64,000 nucleotides of DNA from Aerococcus viridans (GTDB taxonomy: Bacteria > Bacillota > Bacilli > Lactobacillales > Aerococcaceae): the NCBI RefSeq assembly GCF_001543285.1, contig NZ_CP014164.1, forward strand, positions 868,001 through 932,000. The letters run 5' to 3'. The position numbers and the translations under genes were made by a program. Shown one piece after another: positions 25,472 to 35,171 of the stretch. Position 1 is the stretch's first letter. Every line of letters begins with the position of its first letter. The notes beneath the pieces are model-generated. The model was given only the letters and a program-made list of their open reading frames with translations, did no database searches and was not told where the DNA came from.

Positions 25472-27203
25472 GATTTAATTCCTCCTCACTTAATTGAGAT
25501 GATGCAATTTCATAGTAAAGTTCAGATGTTTTAAGTAGTTCTTTATGGGTACCGCGCGCTGCCACTTCACCTTCATCTAGAACGATAATCTGGTCAGCAT
25601 GGATAATAGAACTTACACGTTGGGCAACGATGATAGTTGTTGCATTTTTTGTTTCGTCTTTTAAGGCTTGGCGAACAGCAGCATCGGTCTTGTAGTCTAG
25701 TGCTGAAAACGAGTCATCGAAGATGTAAATTTCTCGGTCCGCAATAATTGAACGAGCAATAGACAACCTTTGTTTTTGTCCACCGGATAGGTTGGCCCCA
25801 CCTTCATCTAAATGGGTCGCGTATTTGGTTTCTAAACGGTTGATAAATTCAGAAGCCTGAGCAACGTTAGTCGCTCGGTCAAAATCCATATCATCCGCAT
25901 TGAATTTACCGTAACGTAAGTTTTCCGCGATATCCCCAGTAAATAGTAGGGCTTTTTGTGGTGTATACCCAATTTTTGACCGTAAAGCATTTAATTCATA
26001 GTTTCGAACGTCAATCCCGTCAATTAAAATCTGACCCTTACTCACGTCGTAGAAACGAGGAATTAGCTTAACAATAGTTGATTTACCAGATCCAGTTGAC
26101 CCAATAAAAGCCACTGTTTCACCGGGATTTGTTTTAAAGGAAATGTTCCGAAGAACGGGCTTAGAGGCATCTGGGTACGCGAAGTCAACGTCACGGAATT
26201 CTAGGGTACCAAATTCATCAGATTCAGTAATAGCCACTTGTGGATCAGGTGAAGCAACTGTAATTGGCATATCCATCACTTCTTGTAATCGACCAGCTGA
26301 AACCGCCGCACGTGGGTACATCATAAAAATGTTGGCAAACATTAATAATGAGAATAATGCGTGGAAAACGTATTCGATGAAGGCAACCATGATACCGACT
26401 TGCATAGAACCAGTCTCAATCAAGCCAGCCCCAAACCAAAGGATCGCAATAATCACGGTATTCAATAATAGAGAGAATAAGGCCGGTGTAACTGCGATAG
26501 TTTTGAATAATTTACCAGAAAGTTTCTTGTAAGATTGGTTAACGTCTTTAAACCGGCCTTCTTGGAAGTGCTCATTATTGAAGGCACGGATTACACGTAA
26601 ACCAGTAATATTTTCCCGTAGAATCCGGTTGATATTATCTAAACTTGCCTGTTGTTTTTCAGAAATCGGCAAAGTGTATTTGGCAATAAAAATCACAGAT
26701 AAGATGATAATAATAGAAACAGGAATCACATATATGCCTAATGCCGGTGAAATGGAGAAAATCATGATGATCGAGAAAACTAACATCATAGGGGATACTA
26801 GACCTTGTTTTAAAGTCATCTCCATAAATTGTAAAATCACAAATGCATCGGTTGAAATACGGGTCGTTAAAGATGCCACACCCAACTCTTGAAACTCATG
26901 GTGAGATAGGTTTTGCATTTTTTTGTAGGCGTCGTTTCGGATGTTCATGACCATGTCATTGACGATATTAGAAACGGTATAAGCGGTGATCGTCCGTGAA
27001 ATGAGGGATAGTACCACTAATCCCATCATTATCCATGTATAGCGCCATAATAAAGGGATATTCTGGGTAATAATGGCATTATCAATCATTTGCGCTAATA
27101 GGGTAGGTAAGCCGATCATTACTGCTGCCGTTCCAATGGTAGCAATGAATGTGATCAGCAATTTACCAGGGTATTTTTTAACGTATTTCCAGATAAAATT
27201 CAA
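25464..27203 (-). CDS. Multidrug ABC exporter half-transporter, first subunit (LmrC/BmrC-like)
   Basis: This 579-residue half-transporter has an N-terminal exporter transmembrane domain with six helices and a nucleotide-binding domain with GSTGSGKST (Walker A), the canonical LSGGQKQR signature, and IYIFDDSFSALD. There Asp replaces the catalytic Glu after Walker B, and the switch His is replaced by Gln (VAQRVSSI). These changes define the degenerate-site partner of heterodimeric exporters. It is the first gene of a two-gene operon. GAAGGAGAAC precedes the ATG. Confidence 0.9.
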   Translation of the reverse strand: MNFIWKYVKKYPGKLLITFIATIGTAAVMIGLPTLLAQMIDNAIITQNIPLLWRYTWIMMGLVVLSLISRTITAYTVSNIVNDMVMNIRNDAYKKMQNLSHHEFQELGVASLTTRISTDAFVILQFMEMTLKQGLVSPMMLVFSIIMIFSISPALGIYVIPVSIIIILSVIFIAKYTLPISEKQQASLDNINRILRENITGLRVIRAFNNEHFQEGRFKDVNQSYKKLSGKLFKTIAVTPALFSLLLNTVIIAILWFGAGLIETGSMQVGIMVAFIEYVFHALFSLLMFANIFMMYPRAAVSAGRLQEVMDMPITVASPDPQVAITESDEFGTLEFRDVDFAYPDASKPVLRNISFKTNPGETVAFIGSTGSGKSTIVKLIPRFYDVSKGQILIDGIDVRNYELNALRSKIGYTPQKALLFTGDIAENLRYGKFNADDMDFDRATNVAQASEFINRLETKYATHLDEGGANLSGGQKQRLSIARSIIADREIYIFDDSFSALDYKTDAAVRQALKDETKNATTIIVAQRVSSIIHADQIIVLDEGEVAARGTHKELLKTSELYYEIASSQLSEEELNRG

Positions 27204-27279
27204 ATGTTCTCCTTCTTAAACTTATTTTGCCTAGTAGTCATTGAAAAATATAAAGAATAAATTATCGCCAAAGTGAATA

Positions 27280-27307
27280 AAAGGCAGACCGAAATCGGTC
27301 TGCTTTT
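27280..27307 (-). terminator. Terminator of the ABC-F gene
   Basis: GCAGACCGA pairs with TCGGTCTGC around two A residues, with A and T runs flanking the stem on both strands. It sits 27 bases after the ABC-F stop. Confidence 0.8.
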
Positions 27308-27333
27308 ATCAGTTTGTGTTTTAACAACACTAT

Positions 27334-28965
27334 TTATTCAGCGTATAATTTTTGGATGCGGTCTTGCACATCTTTATTGTCTAAAAATTCTTCGTAAGTA
27401 GTATCCATACGGTCAACCACACCATTTGGTGTTACATGGATGATACGGTTAGCGATTGTTTGGATAAACTCACGGTCATGAGAAGTAAATAAGACGACTT
27501 CTTTAAATTTGATTAAGCCCTCATTCAGACTAGAAATAGATTCCAAGTCCAAGTGATTTGTTGGGTCATCCATTACCAATACATTGGCTTTGGATAACAT
27601 CATCTTAGATAACATACAACGAACACGTTCCCCACCCGATAATACATCTAGGTTTTTGTTTACTTCGTCACCAGAGAATAACATACGACCTAAGAATGAA
27701 CGTAAGAATGTGTTATCTTCTTCCTCTGGACCATTGGCGAATTGACGTAACCAATCAAGGATACTTTGTTGGCTGTTTTCAAATTCATCTGAGTTATCTC
27801 GTGCCAGGTAAGTTTGACTTGTAGTGACACCCCATTTGTATGAACCTGAGTCTGGTTCCATATTCCCTGTGATGATTTCCATTAAAGCAGTAGTTGAGAT
27901 ATCGTTACGAGATACAAAAGCGACTTTATCTTTTGGACGGATAATGAATGATACATTATCTAATACTTTCACGCCATCAATTGTTTTAGAAAGGTTTTCT
28001 ACTGTTAGTACATCATTACCAATTTCACGTTCTGGCTCGAATCCAACAAATGGATATTTACGGCTTGAAGGACGGATGTCATCCAATTCGATTTTCTCCA
28101 ATGTTTTCTTACGAGAAGTCGCTTGTTTTGATTTAGATGCGTTGGCAGAGAAGCGGGCGATAAAGTCTTGTAACTCTTTCACTTTCTCTTCTTTTTTCGC
28201 ATTTGCATCAGCTTGTAATTTAGCAGCTAATTCTGAAGATTGTTTCCAGAAGTCGTAGTTACCAACGTAAAGTTGAATTTTACCGTAGTCTACGTCACAG
28301 ATGTGGGTACATACCTTGTTTAGGAAGTAACGGTCATGGGAAACAACTAATACAGTGTTCGGGAAGTTGATGATATATTCAGCTAACCATTCGATGGTGT
28401 CTGAATCCAAACCGTTTGTCGGCTCATCTAGTAGTAAGACGTCAGGTTCACCGAATAGTGCTTGTGCAAGTAAGACTTTTACTTTTTCTTGCTCAGCTAA
28501 TTCGCTCATTGTTTGGTAGTGCATGCCTTCGCCAATACCTAAACCACGTAATAATTGTGATGCTTCATTTTCAGCATCCCAACCGTTCATTTCAGCAAAT
28601 TCAGCTTCTAATTCACCAGCGCGAATCCCGTCTTCTTCAGAGAAGTCAGCTTTAGCGTATAGGGCATCTTTTTCTTCACGAACTGTGTAAAGACGTTTGT
28701 TACCCATGATAACAGTGTCTAAAACTGTGTATTGTTCAAAACCAAAGTGATTTTGACTTAAAACTGATAGGCGTTCGTCATCACCCATGGATACGTTACC
28801 AGTTGTTGGGCTTAATTCGCCAGATAATACTTTTAAGAAGGTAGATTTACCCGCTCCGTTGGCTCCGATAATGCCGTAGCAGTTCTCAGGTGTGAATTTT
28901 AAGTTTACTTCATCATACAATTTACGACTTGCAAATTGTACACTTACATTATTTACAGTTAACAT
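27334..28965 (-). CDS. ABC-F family ATPase (YbiT/YkpA-like)
   Basis: This 543-residue ABC-F protein has two nucleotide-binding domains joined by a charged linker (about residues 240-320) and no membrane segment, so it should act on ribosomes. The first domain has an intact Walker A (GANGAGKST) and DEPTNGLD but a degraded signature (LAEQEKVK). The second has a degraded Walker A (SRNDISTT) but a good LSGGERVRC signature and DDPTNHLDLESI. That DDPTNHLD variant and the pattern of degradation match the YbiT/YkpA branch. A role in translation is inferred from the class. Confidence 0.88.
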   Translation of the reverse strand: MLTVNNVSVQFASRKLYDEVNLKFTPENCYGIIGANGAGKSTFLKVLSGELSPTTGNVSMGDDERLSVLSQNHFGFEQYTVLDTVIMGNKRLYTVREEKDALYAKADFSEEDGIRAGELEAEFAEMNGWDAENEASQLLRGLGIGEGMHYQTMSELAEQEKVKVLLAQALFGEPDVLLLDEPTNGLDSDTIEWLAEYIINFPNTVLVVSHDRYFLNKVCTHICDVDYGKIQLYVGNYDFWKQSSELAAKLQADANAKKEEKVKELQDFIARFSANASKSKQATSRKKTLEKIELDDIRPSSRKYPFVGFEPEREIGNDVLTVENLSKTIDGVKVLDNVSFIIRPKDKVAFVSRNDISTTALMEIITGNMEPDSGSYKWGVTTSQTYLARDNSDEFENSQQSILDWLRQFANGPEEEDNTFLRSFLGRMLFSGDEVNKNLDVLSGGERVRCMLSKMMLSKANVLVMDDPTNHLDLESISSLNEGLIKFKEVVLFTSHDREFIQTIANRIIHVTPNGVVDRMDTTYEEFLDNKDVQDRIQKLYAE

Positions 28966-29029
28966 CTTGATCCTCTTTCTTCCATAAGATTCGAGGCGTA
29001 AAACGCCTGACCATACTCATGGTACATGA

Positions 29030-29070
29030 TTAGCACCCTTGAATCAAATACATTTAATCCAAAGGTGCTA
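29030..29070 (+). other. Hairpin between ppk and the ABC-F gene
   Basis: TAGCACCCTT pairs with AAGGTGCTA across an AT-rich middle and is followed by TTTTTATT on the + strand. No + strand gene precedes it, so it may block antisense transcription into ppk, or form part of the ABC-F leader. Its role is unclear. Confidence 0.4.
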
Positions 29071-29102
29071 TTTTTATTGCGACCGATTATTAAAATCCGT
29101 CA

Positions 29103-31256
29103 CTATTTTTTATTTAGTCTATTTTGCAAACGTTCAAACCAAGTCATTTTACTGCGCGGGGCAGATGTTCTGGCTTGTTCGCCTTCGTTTAAAGCCTTTT
29201 GCATGAAGATTTTTTGTGAGTCTACTGGCGCTAAATCATTTTGTACATATTGGTAGGTACAGTCAGGTAATTTGTAACGCGCTTTGGTATTATCTTCTAA
29301 GTATACTTTCAAGATTTCCATGATTTCTTCATGAATATGTTCATCTAAAATAGGGAACTCGATTTCTACACGGCGGATCATGTTACGGGTCATCATATCA
29401 GCAGATGATAAGAATAATTTCTCATCACCATTATTGTTGAACCAGTAGATACGGCTATGTTCTAAGAAACGGCCAATAATTGAAATGACATTGATATTTT
29501 CTGATACGCCAGGAATACCCGGTACCAGACAGCAAATACCACGGATAATCAGATCTACTTTTACCCCAGCTTGGCTAGCTTCGTATAGTTTTCTGATAAC
29601 ATCTTTTGAGGTTAATGAGTTCATTTTGGCAATAATATGACCATTACCATTCGCTCTGTGGGCTTGAATTTCATCCTCGATATCTTCAATGTAGTTATCA
29701 CGAATCGCAAAAGGTGATACGTGTAGGTAGTGGTAGTCGGGTTGGTTAGAGTAACCACTTAGGTAGTTGAAGAAGTCTGTTGCATCTTCCGCGATCCCTT
29801 CGTTAGTTGTGATAATTCCCATATCAGTATAGAAACGGGCAGTCTTATCATTGTAGTTACCCGTTCCAAGATGGACGTAACGGTGAACGCGACCATTCTT
29901 TTGTTTCACAACCATGGCAATTTTAGAGTGGGTTTTAAGGTGGGTTTTACCATAGATTACATGGCAGCCAGCTTCTTCTAATATTTTTGCCCATTGGACA
30001 TTGTTTTCTTCATCGAAACGTGCTTTCAATTCCACTAAAACGGTTACTTGTTTACCACGTTCAGCAGCTGTTTTTAGGGCTGAAATAATTGGTGAATTCG
30101 CCGATACCCGGTATAAAGTTTGCTTAATCGCAAGGGTCTGAGGGTCATTGGCTGCATCTTGGATAAATTCGACTACTGGTTTGAAAGAATCATAAGGGTG
30201 GTGTAGGAAGATATCACGTTTTTCAGCTAATTTGAATAAATTCGTGGTTTGTAATTCGCTCGGGTAAACCGGTTTAAATGGTTCATAGCGTAAGTTAGGG
30301 AAGTAATTTTCCAAGACATCGATGGCATCCCCAAGGCCAGTTAGGTCTAGTGGACCGTTTACAAAGTAAAGGTCACGTTCTAATAGACCCAATTCTTCTA
30401 GCAGGTATTCAAGGTCTGCATGGATATATTCTTGATCATAATTTTCTTCTTGTTGAATTTCGATACGAACGGCCATACCGTTACGTCGTTGTACTAAGTA
30501 GTCTTCAATGACTGTTAATAAATCTTCTGCGCCATCTTCTTGAATGTCTAGATCGGCATTACGGGTCACACGGAACAAGAAGCTAGATTCGATAGTATAA
30601 CCAGTAAATAAGGTTTCAATAAAGTTTGTCACAATATCCTCTAGATTAATGAAGTAATAGTGACCATTTTCTTCGTAATGGAAGTAACGGTTCGCCAACT
30701 GTGGAATTGGGACAATAGCTACCTGCTGTTCGCCTTCACGGCTTAAGTTCACAAAAATATGAATTAATTTGTTGTTTAAACTTGGAAAAGGACGATAAGC
30801 ATCAATACCAAGTGGTGTAAGCGTTGGGTAAATCTCATTGAAGAAGAATGTTTTCATTTTCTCTTGGCGACGCGTAGGCGCTTCGTTGAAACGGATAAAG
30901 TGGATATTGTGTTTTGCCACTTCTTTCTTCAATTCTTGGTATAGGGCATATTGATATTCGTTATTTTCATGGTTTTTATCTGCAATGGCGATGAGTTGCT
31001 GTTCAGCAGTCCATTGTTTCTTAGAATCTAATTCATTGACATTTAGATGGTATTGATCTTGTAGGCCAGCTACACGAACCATCATAAATTCATCTAAATT
31101 TGACGTCCCAATACTTAGAAAGTTTAATCGCTCTAATAAAGGGTTTCTGTCATCGGCAGCTTCTTGTAATACACGGTAGTTAAAATTTAACCAAGAGACT
31201 TCTCGGTTTTCATAGTAATCAGGATTATCAAGATCGTATTTGATTTGTTCAGTCAT
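29103..31256 (-). CDS. ppk: Polyphosphate kinase 1
   Basis: This 717-residue PPK1 reversibly polymerises ATP gamma-phosphate into polyphosphate. The N-terminal domain opens with YYENREVSWLNFNYRVLQEA. The head domain and the two phospholipase D-like catalytic domains follow. YGKTHLKTHSKIAMVV carries the autophosphorylated His, and RYVHLGTGNYNDKTARFYTDMG is the usual companion motif. The second catalytic half has IRGICCLVPGIPGVSENI. The gene lies 45 bases downstream of ppx on the same strand, forming a synthesis/degradation pair. Confidence 0.96.
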   Translation of the reverse strand: MTEQIKYDLDNPDYYENREVSWLNFNYRVLQEAADDRNPLLERLNFLSIGTSNLDEFMMVRVAGLQDQYHLNVNELDSKKQWTAEQQLIAIADKNHENNEYQYALYQELKKEVAKHNIHFIRFNEAPTRRQEKMKTFFFNEIYPTLTPLGIDAYRPFPSLNNKLIHIFVNLSREGEQQVAIVPIPQLANRYFHYEENGHYYFINLEDIVTNFIETLFTGYTIESSFLFRVTRNADLDIQEDGAEDLLTVIEDYLVQRRNGMAVRIEIQQEENYDQEYIHADLEYLLEELGLLERDLYFVNGPLDLTGLGDAIDVLENYFPNLRYEPFKPVYPSELQTTNLFKLAEKRDIFLHHPYDSFKPVVEFIQDAANDPQTLAIKQTLYRVSANSPIISALKTAAERGKQVTVLVELKARFDEENNVQWAKILEEAGCHVIYGKTHLKTHSKIAMVVKQKNGRVHRYVHLGTGNYNDKTARFYTDMGIITTNEGIAEDATDFFNYLSGYSNQPDYHYLHVSPFAIRDNYIEDIEDEIQAHRANGNGHIIAKMNSLTSKDVIRKLYEASQAGVKVDLIIRGICCLVPGIPGVSENINVISIIGRFLEHSRIYWFNNNGDEKLFLSSADMMTRNMIRRVEIEFPILDEHIHEEIMEILKVYLEDNTKARYKLPDCTYQYVQNDLAPVDSQKIFMQKALNEGEQARTSAPRSKMTWFERLQNRLNKK

Positions 31257-31301
31257 TTTTGTATTCTCCTTTTCATTAAGCTACGGAGAGACTAGTAACT
31301 G

Positions 31302-32855
31302 TTATAAAATGGCCCGATATGAATTTGCATGTATAAACTCTAGGGTAATGTCTTTGCCGATTGCACGTTCTACATGTTTCTTTTGGTCCTCAGAACGGTA
31401 AACTTCGGATAATAATTCTCCTTGGTAGAAGACACGTAGAATCAGGCTATTACCTTTCATCACAGTATCCATACTTTTCACAATATTGTTATGAGAATCA
31501 TTTAGACATTCAGCAAACTTGATCAGTCCTCCAATGTGTTGAAGGGTTTCCACTGGTTTATCGTCTAGCATTTCTCCATAGGTTGTTAAATATTGGCCAA
31601 ATAAAGTTTTATTTTTATATGAAGCTAAAATAGAAAGGGCTAATCTTTCAGGGTGCGAGAATCCATTTAAGTTAGAGTTAGAAAGTAAATAGAAGGTATG
31701 TTGCGATGCATTTCCTGGTTCAATCATTTCCCCAAGATTGTACAAATATGCCCCATAATTCAATAACTCTAATTCATGGTCATTCAATTTCAAATAGCCA
31801 TCCTCACTTAAGGCCGTGTATAACTGGCGAGCAATCACCATTCGTTGCGCTGAATCAGGCATTGAAAATTGGTAAATACTAGATAATCGTTCAACTGTTT
31901 GTTGGGCCACTCGATGGATGTCGAAGGCAGAACGGTATTTTTCCTCTAAATATTCATACACAATCCCCTCACGCAATCCTTCTTGTGAGAACTTAAATAC
32001 TGGTGAATCAACGGTTTGAATTAGTTCTTGGAAAACGATTGTCGCTGGCACGATAATATCTGCTCGGTTAGATGACAAACCTTCTAGCTTGAGCATCTCT
32101 TTCATTGACAAGCCGACAAAAGTATCAAAGACTTGGTCAATTTGCTTAGGTTTCATTGTATATCCATGTAAACCAGCCATACCGTAATTTGACTGCATTT
32201 GGTGGACACGGGCAACGTTACGCGCAGAACCACCAATGGCAAAAATCGGTAAGTTTAAGTTTTCAAAGAAGGGTTGTTCAGAAAAGGCTTGGCGGACAAA
32301 TTTACGTGTTTCCTTGATGCTTTTAGCATCATTGAAGTCTTTCCCGTTAAAGAATTTCTCTTGTAATGATACGGCCCCAAATGGGAAAGAGAAGGCTTCA
32401 ACCAATTCTTTGTTTTTGAAAACAGTAATCTCTGTTGAGCCACCACCGATATCGATGGATACACCGTCAGAATCACTCATAGAGTGAACGACTGCAGAGA
32501 ATCCGTAGTAAGCTTCCATTTCTTCTGGTACTATTTCAATGGTGACACCAGTTTTTTTCTTCACTTGATTGACGATGTCATCTTTATTTTTTGATTGTCG
32601 GATGGCTGCAGTTGCTTTTGGCAAGATGCGGTCAGCTTTTAATATAGCCGCTTCTTTGGCAAAGGCGCCAATAATCCGGGCTAGGATATCAATACCATCC
32701 TGTGACATTTCGTGATCATCATTAATATATTGGAAAATCCGTGCAGGAATTTTGATGTTTTGAATTTCTCGCATGGCTAAATTATCTTCGACTTGAAAGA
32801 CAACAAGGCGAATAGAGTTTGAACCTATATCAATTAAACCAATTCGTTCTTTCAT
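31302..32855 (-). CDS. ppx: Exopolyphosphatase (Ppx/GppA family)
   Basis: This 517-residue Ppx/GppA phosphatase shows the ASKHA-fold motifs GLIDIGSNSIRLVVFQ at the N-terminus and SIDIGGGSTEI near residue 145, a middle GGSARNVARV segment, and a C-terminal helical HD-like domain. It degrades polyphosphate and/or pppGpp. Pairing with ppk favours polyphosphate. The ATG at 32855 is chosen because AAAGGA lies upstream and the protein starts at the conserved region; a longer in-frame extension to 32933 has no family similarity. Confidence 0.93.
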   Translation of the reverse strand: MKERIGLIDIGSNSIRLVVFQVEDNLAMREIQNIKIPARIFQYINDDHEMSQDGIDILARIIGAFAKEAAILKADRILPKATAAIRQSKNKDDIVNQVKKKTGVTIEIVPEEMEAYYGFSAVVHSMSDSDGVSIDIGGGSTEITVFKNKELVEAFSFPFGAVSLQEKFFNGKDFNDAKSIKETRKFVRQAFSEQPFFENLNLPIFAIGGSARNVARVHQMQSNYGMAGLHGYTMKPKQIDQVFDTFVGLSMKEMLKLEGLSSNRADIIVPATIVFQELIQTVDSPVFKFSQEGLREGIVYEYLEEKYRSAFDIHRVAQQTVERLSSIYQFSMPDSAQRMVIARQLYTALSEDGYLKLNDHELELLNYGAYLYNLGEMIEPGNASQHTFYLLSNSNLNGFSHPERLALSILASYKNKTLFGQYLTTYGEMLDDKPVETLQHIGGLIKFAECLNDSHNNIVKSMDTVMKGNSLILRVFYQGELLSEVYRSEDQKKHVERAIGKDITLEFIHANSYRAIL

Positions 32856-32933
32856 AATTATTGTGTCCTTTCGTTTCTCATGTGCTTCAGTAACAACTAA
32901 TATGAAATTTATCTTAAGCTTAGTATAACGCAA

Positions 32934-33417
32934 TTTAGGAAAATCCGAAATAATATTTCCCGATAAGTAAAAGACTATTTTTGCCTGAAAATTTATGGGG
33001 ATTTCTAGAAAAAAGAGGCCCGTGACCTAAAAGCCACAAGCCCCATACTTGCTATTTAACGATAGCCATAATATCGGGCTACGAACGTCAAACTCTTCCG
33101 ACATTTGCCACAATCATCCAATTCCCTGACAGTATTGGTCGGTTTTTGGTTCCTCGCGTTGAGTATAAACGACTGTTGTAGCACCTCTTTTGAACGATAA
33201 ATGAACTGGTTTACCACCGGTTGCTTCATATACTTGTGAGATTACTTAGTAAGTGGCATCTGATGCCATTTACTAAGTATAAAATAGCCTTTTCGACTGG
33301 GTGACCAGGCCGATCAAGCAGGGGGTTTTGATCAAAGTCACTTTCATAAGCTACTTCCTATAAAGTCTAGCGGTTGGGTGAGTAGTGACTATATAGTGAT
33401 TTTATAGCCGCTATATT
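32934..33417 (-). other. Gene-poor stretch with a decayed small gene and hairpins
   Basis: No intact gene is supported here. On the minus strand AGGAAG precedes a 24-codon frame starting at about 33347 (MKVTLIKTPCLIGLV) that stops at a hairpin (33245-33279). Beyond the hairpin a frame resumes with VYEATGGKPVHLSFKRGAT and then breaks again. The 3' portion (33100-33052) matches 2181-2275. A terminator (33044-33009, GGGGCTTGTGGC paired with GTCACGGGCCTC, then six T) closes the region. It looks like a broken small gene of a family also represented at 2.2 kb; I do not recognise the product. Confidence 0.45.
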
Positions 33418-34296
33418 TTAGTTGTGCTCAGCCATTTTCAGTGACTGGTAAATGGCATTCGCCACGCCACCGTCGTAATTGCTAGTTGTTTCATATTTAG
33501 CGTATGTTTTTACTTCCGGTTCCGCATTGGCCATTGCGAACGAATAGCCAGCAGCTTTTAACATAGACACGTCATTGAAATTATCCCCAACTGCCACGAC
33601 ATTATCAATGTTGTAACCATGGTCTTGACAGTATTTTTCAACAGCCTTACCCTTAGTCCCATCAGCATGGTTGATTTCAATATTGTACTTAAATGATGAG
33701 GTGATATGGGTATCAGGGTATTGTTCCCCGATTTCTGTAGCCATTGGTTTAATGGTGTTTTCTGGATCAGCATCCACGAAAGTAATCTTTATAATGGCTT
33801 GACCTTCATCAGTGATCAAAGTTCTTAAATCATCACGATAATCGATAGTTGTTACCTCGTTCGATTGGGTTGCACGCGTTCTCGCTTCTTCTAATGACAT
33901 TTCCGGATTCATCTCGTGAATCAGTTCCGTAATTGCAAGAATACGTTGCTCTAACGAAGATGAGTAGACATTTTTACTGGTCATGGCCTCCATATAAAAG
34001 CCCGCCTCATAGCCTTTATTCAGGATATCAAGGGCAGTTTGGTCATCGATATCCACTTCGTATTCTACTTTTCCATTTCTGTCAAAAAGGATTGAGCCGT
34101 TCAAGCCGATAATCGGACAACGGATACCCGCTTCATCCAATTTAACTTTAGCTTCGGTAAAATTACGGCCAGTACATACAACAAATGGAATCCCTTTATT
34201 ATACGTATGCATAATCGCATCAATATTTGCTTGTGGAATATCCATATGCTCGTCCAATAAGGTGCCATCCATATCTGAAACAATCAATTCAATCAT
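33418..34296 (-). CDS. Cof-type HAD hydrolase (sugar phosphatase-like)
   Basis: This 292-residue Cof/IIB-subclass HAD phosphatase carries motif I VSDMDGTLLDE (nucleophile Asp9), motif II VCTGRN, motif III Lys around KGKAVEKY, and motif IV VGDNFNDVSMLKAAG. The cap domain is of type C2B. Members dephosphorylate sugar phosphates or flavin and pyridoxal phosphates; the substrate here cannot be told. It appears to be monocistronic. Confidence 0.93.
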   Translation of the reverse strand: MIELIVSDMDGTLLDEHMDIPQANIDAIMHTYNKGIPFVVCTGRNFTEAKVKLDEAGIRCPIIGLNGSILFDRNGKVEYEVDIDDQTALDILNKGYEAGFYMEAMTSKNVYSSSLEQRILAITELIHEMNPEMSLEEARTRATQSNEVTTIDYRDDLRTLITDEGQAIIKITFVDADPENTIKPMATEIGEQYPDTHITSSFKYNIEINHADGTKGKAVEKYCQDHGYNIDNVVAVGDNFNDVSMLKAAGYSFAMANAEPEVKTYAKYETTSNYDGGVANAIYQSLKMAEHN

Positions 34297-34422
34297 TTGT
34301 AAGCTCCTATCTAAATTAAGTTAAATTCAGTTTACCACGGTCAATTTAAATTCACTAGTCAAATGATGAATGTAAAAACAGATATCAGTCCAATCTAATC
34401 AGGGGTTTGACTAGGCAGTGAA

Positions 34423-34450
34423 TTACAAAAGACCTCATCCATGTTATAAT
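34423..34450 (+). promoter_or_regulatory. SigA-type promoter of ung
   Basis: TTACAA (34423-34428), a 16-base spacer and TATAAT (34445-34450) with an upstream TGT extension, 36 bases before the ung start. Confidence 0.75.
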
Positions 34451-34486
34451 AAAAGATGGACTATAAAGTAGAGAGGAGCGAAAAGC

Positions 34487-35167
34487 ATGACACGATTAGG
34501 GAAGATGCCAAGTGACTGGGCCAAAGAATTAGCGCCAGTATTAGAGTCTGAGAATTTTAAACAATTCGAAGATTTTATCATACAAGCATATAAAAAAGGC
34601 CCGGTTTACCCAGACCAAAATCATATCTATGCAGCTTTTGAGCATACGCCATTTGACCAAGTGAAAGTAGTCATCTTAGGACAAGATCCCTACCATCAAC
34701 CAGGTCAAGCGCACGGATTGAGTTTTTCAGTCAACAAAGGTGTGAAGATTCCACCTTCATTACGAAATATCTATAAAGAACTGCGGTCAGATCTAGATAT
34801 CCAACCTGCTAGTCATGGTGATTTAAGACAGTGGGCTGATCAAGGTGTCCTATTATTGAACGCGGTCTTAACAGTGCCAGATTCAAGTGCTAATGCCCAT
34901 AAAGGTAAAGGTTGGGAAGTTTTAACCGATGCGGCTATCAGTGCCTTAAATCAAGCGCGTGAACCCATTGTCTTTATTTTATGGGGCAATTCAGCAAAGG
35001 CCAAAGCTACCTTAATAGATGAAAATAAACATTACATTCTAAGTTCAGCGCACCCGAGTCCCTTATCCGCCACACGTGGCTTTTTCGGGACTAAGCCATT
35101 TTCCAAGGCAAATGAATTGCTTGAAAAATCAGGACGGACACCAATTGATTGGCAAGTGTCAGAATAG
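34487..35167 (+). CDS. ung: Uracil-DNA glycosylase
   Basis: This 226-residue family 1 uracil-DNA glycosylase removes uracil from DNA to start base excision repair. The water-activating loop GQDPYHQPGQAHGLSFS lies near residue 66, the minor-groove loop is SSAHPSPLSATRGF near residue 187, and ILWGNSAKAK and HKGKGWEVLTD are also typical. GAGAGGAG precedes the ATG, and the promoter at 34423-34450 is strong. It is convergent with copY, with only 4 bases between the stops. Confidence 0.97.
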   Translation: MTRLGKMPSDWAKELAPVLESENFKQFEDFIIQAYKKGPVYPDQNHIYAAFEHTPFDQVKVVILGQDPYHQPGQAHGLSFSVNKGVKIPPSLRNIYKELRSDLDIQPASHGDLRQWADQGVLLLNAVLTVPDSSANAHKGKGWEVLTDAAISALNQAREPIVFILWGNSAKAKATLIDENKHYILSSAHPSPLSATRGFFGTKPFSKANELLEKSGRTPIDWQVSE

Positions 35168-35171
35168 ATGG

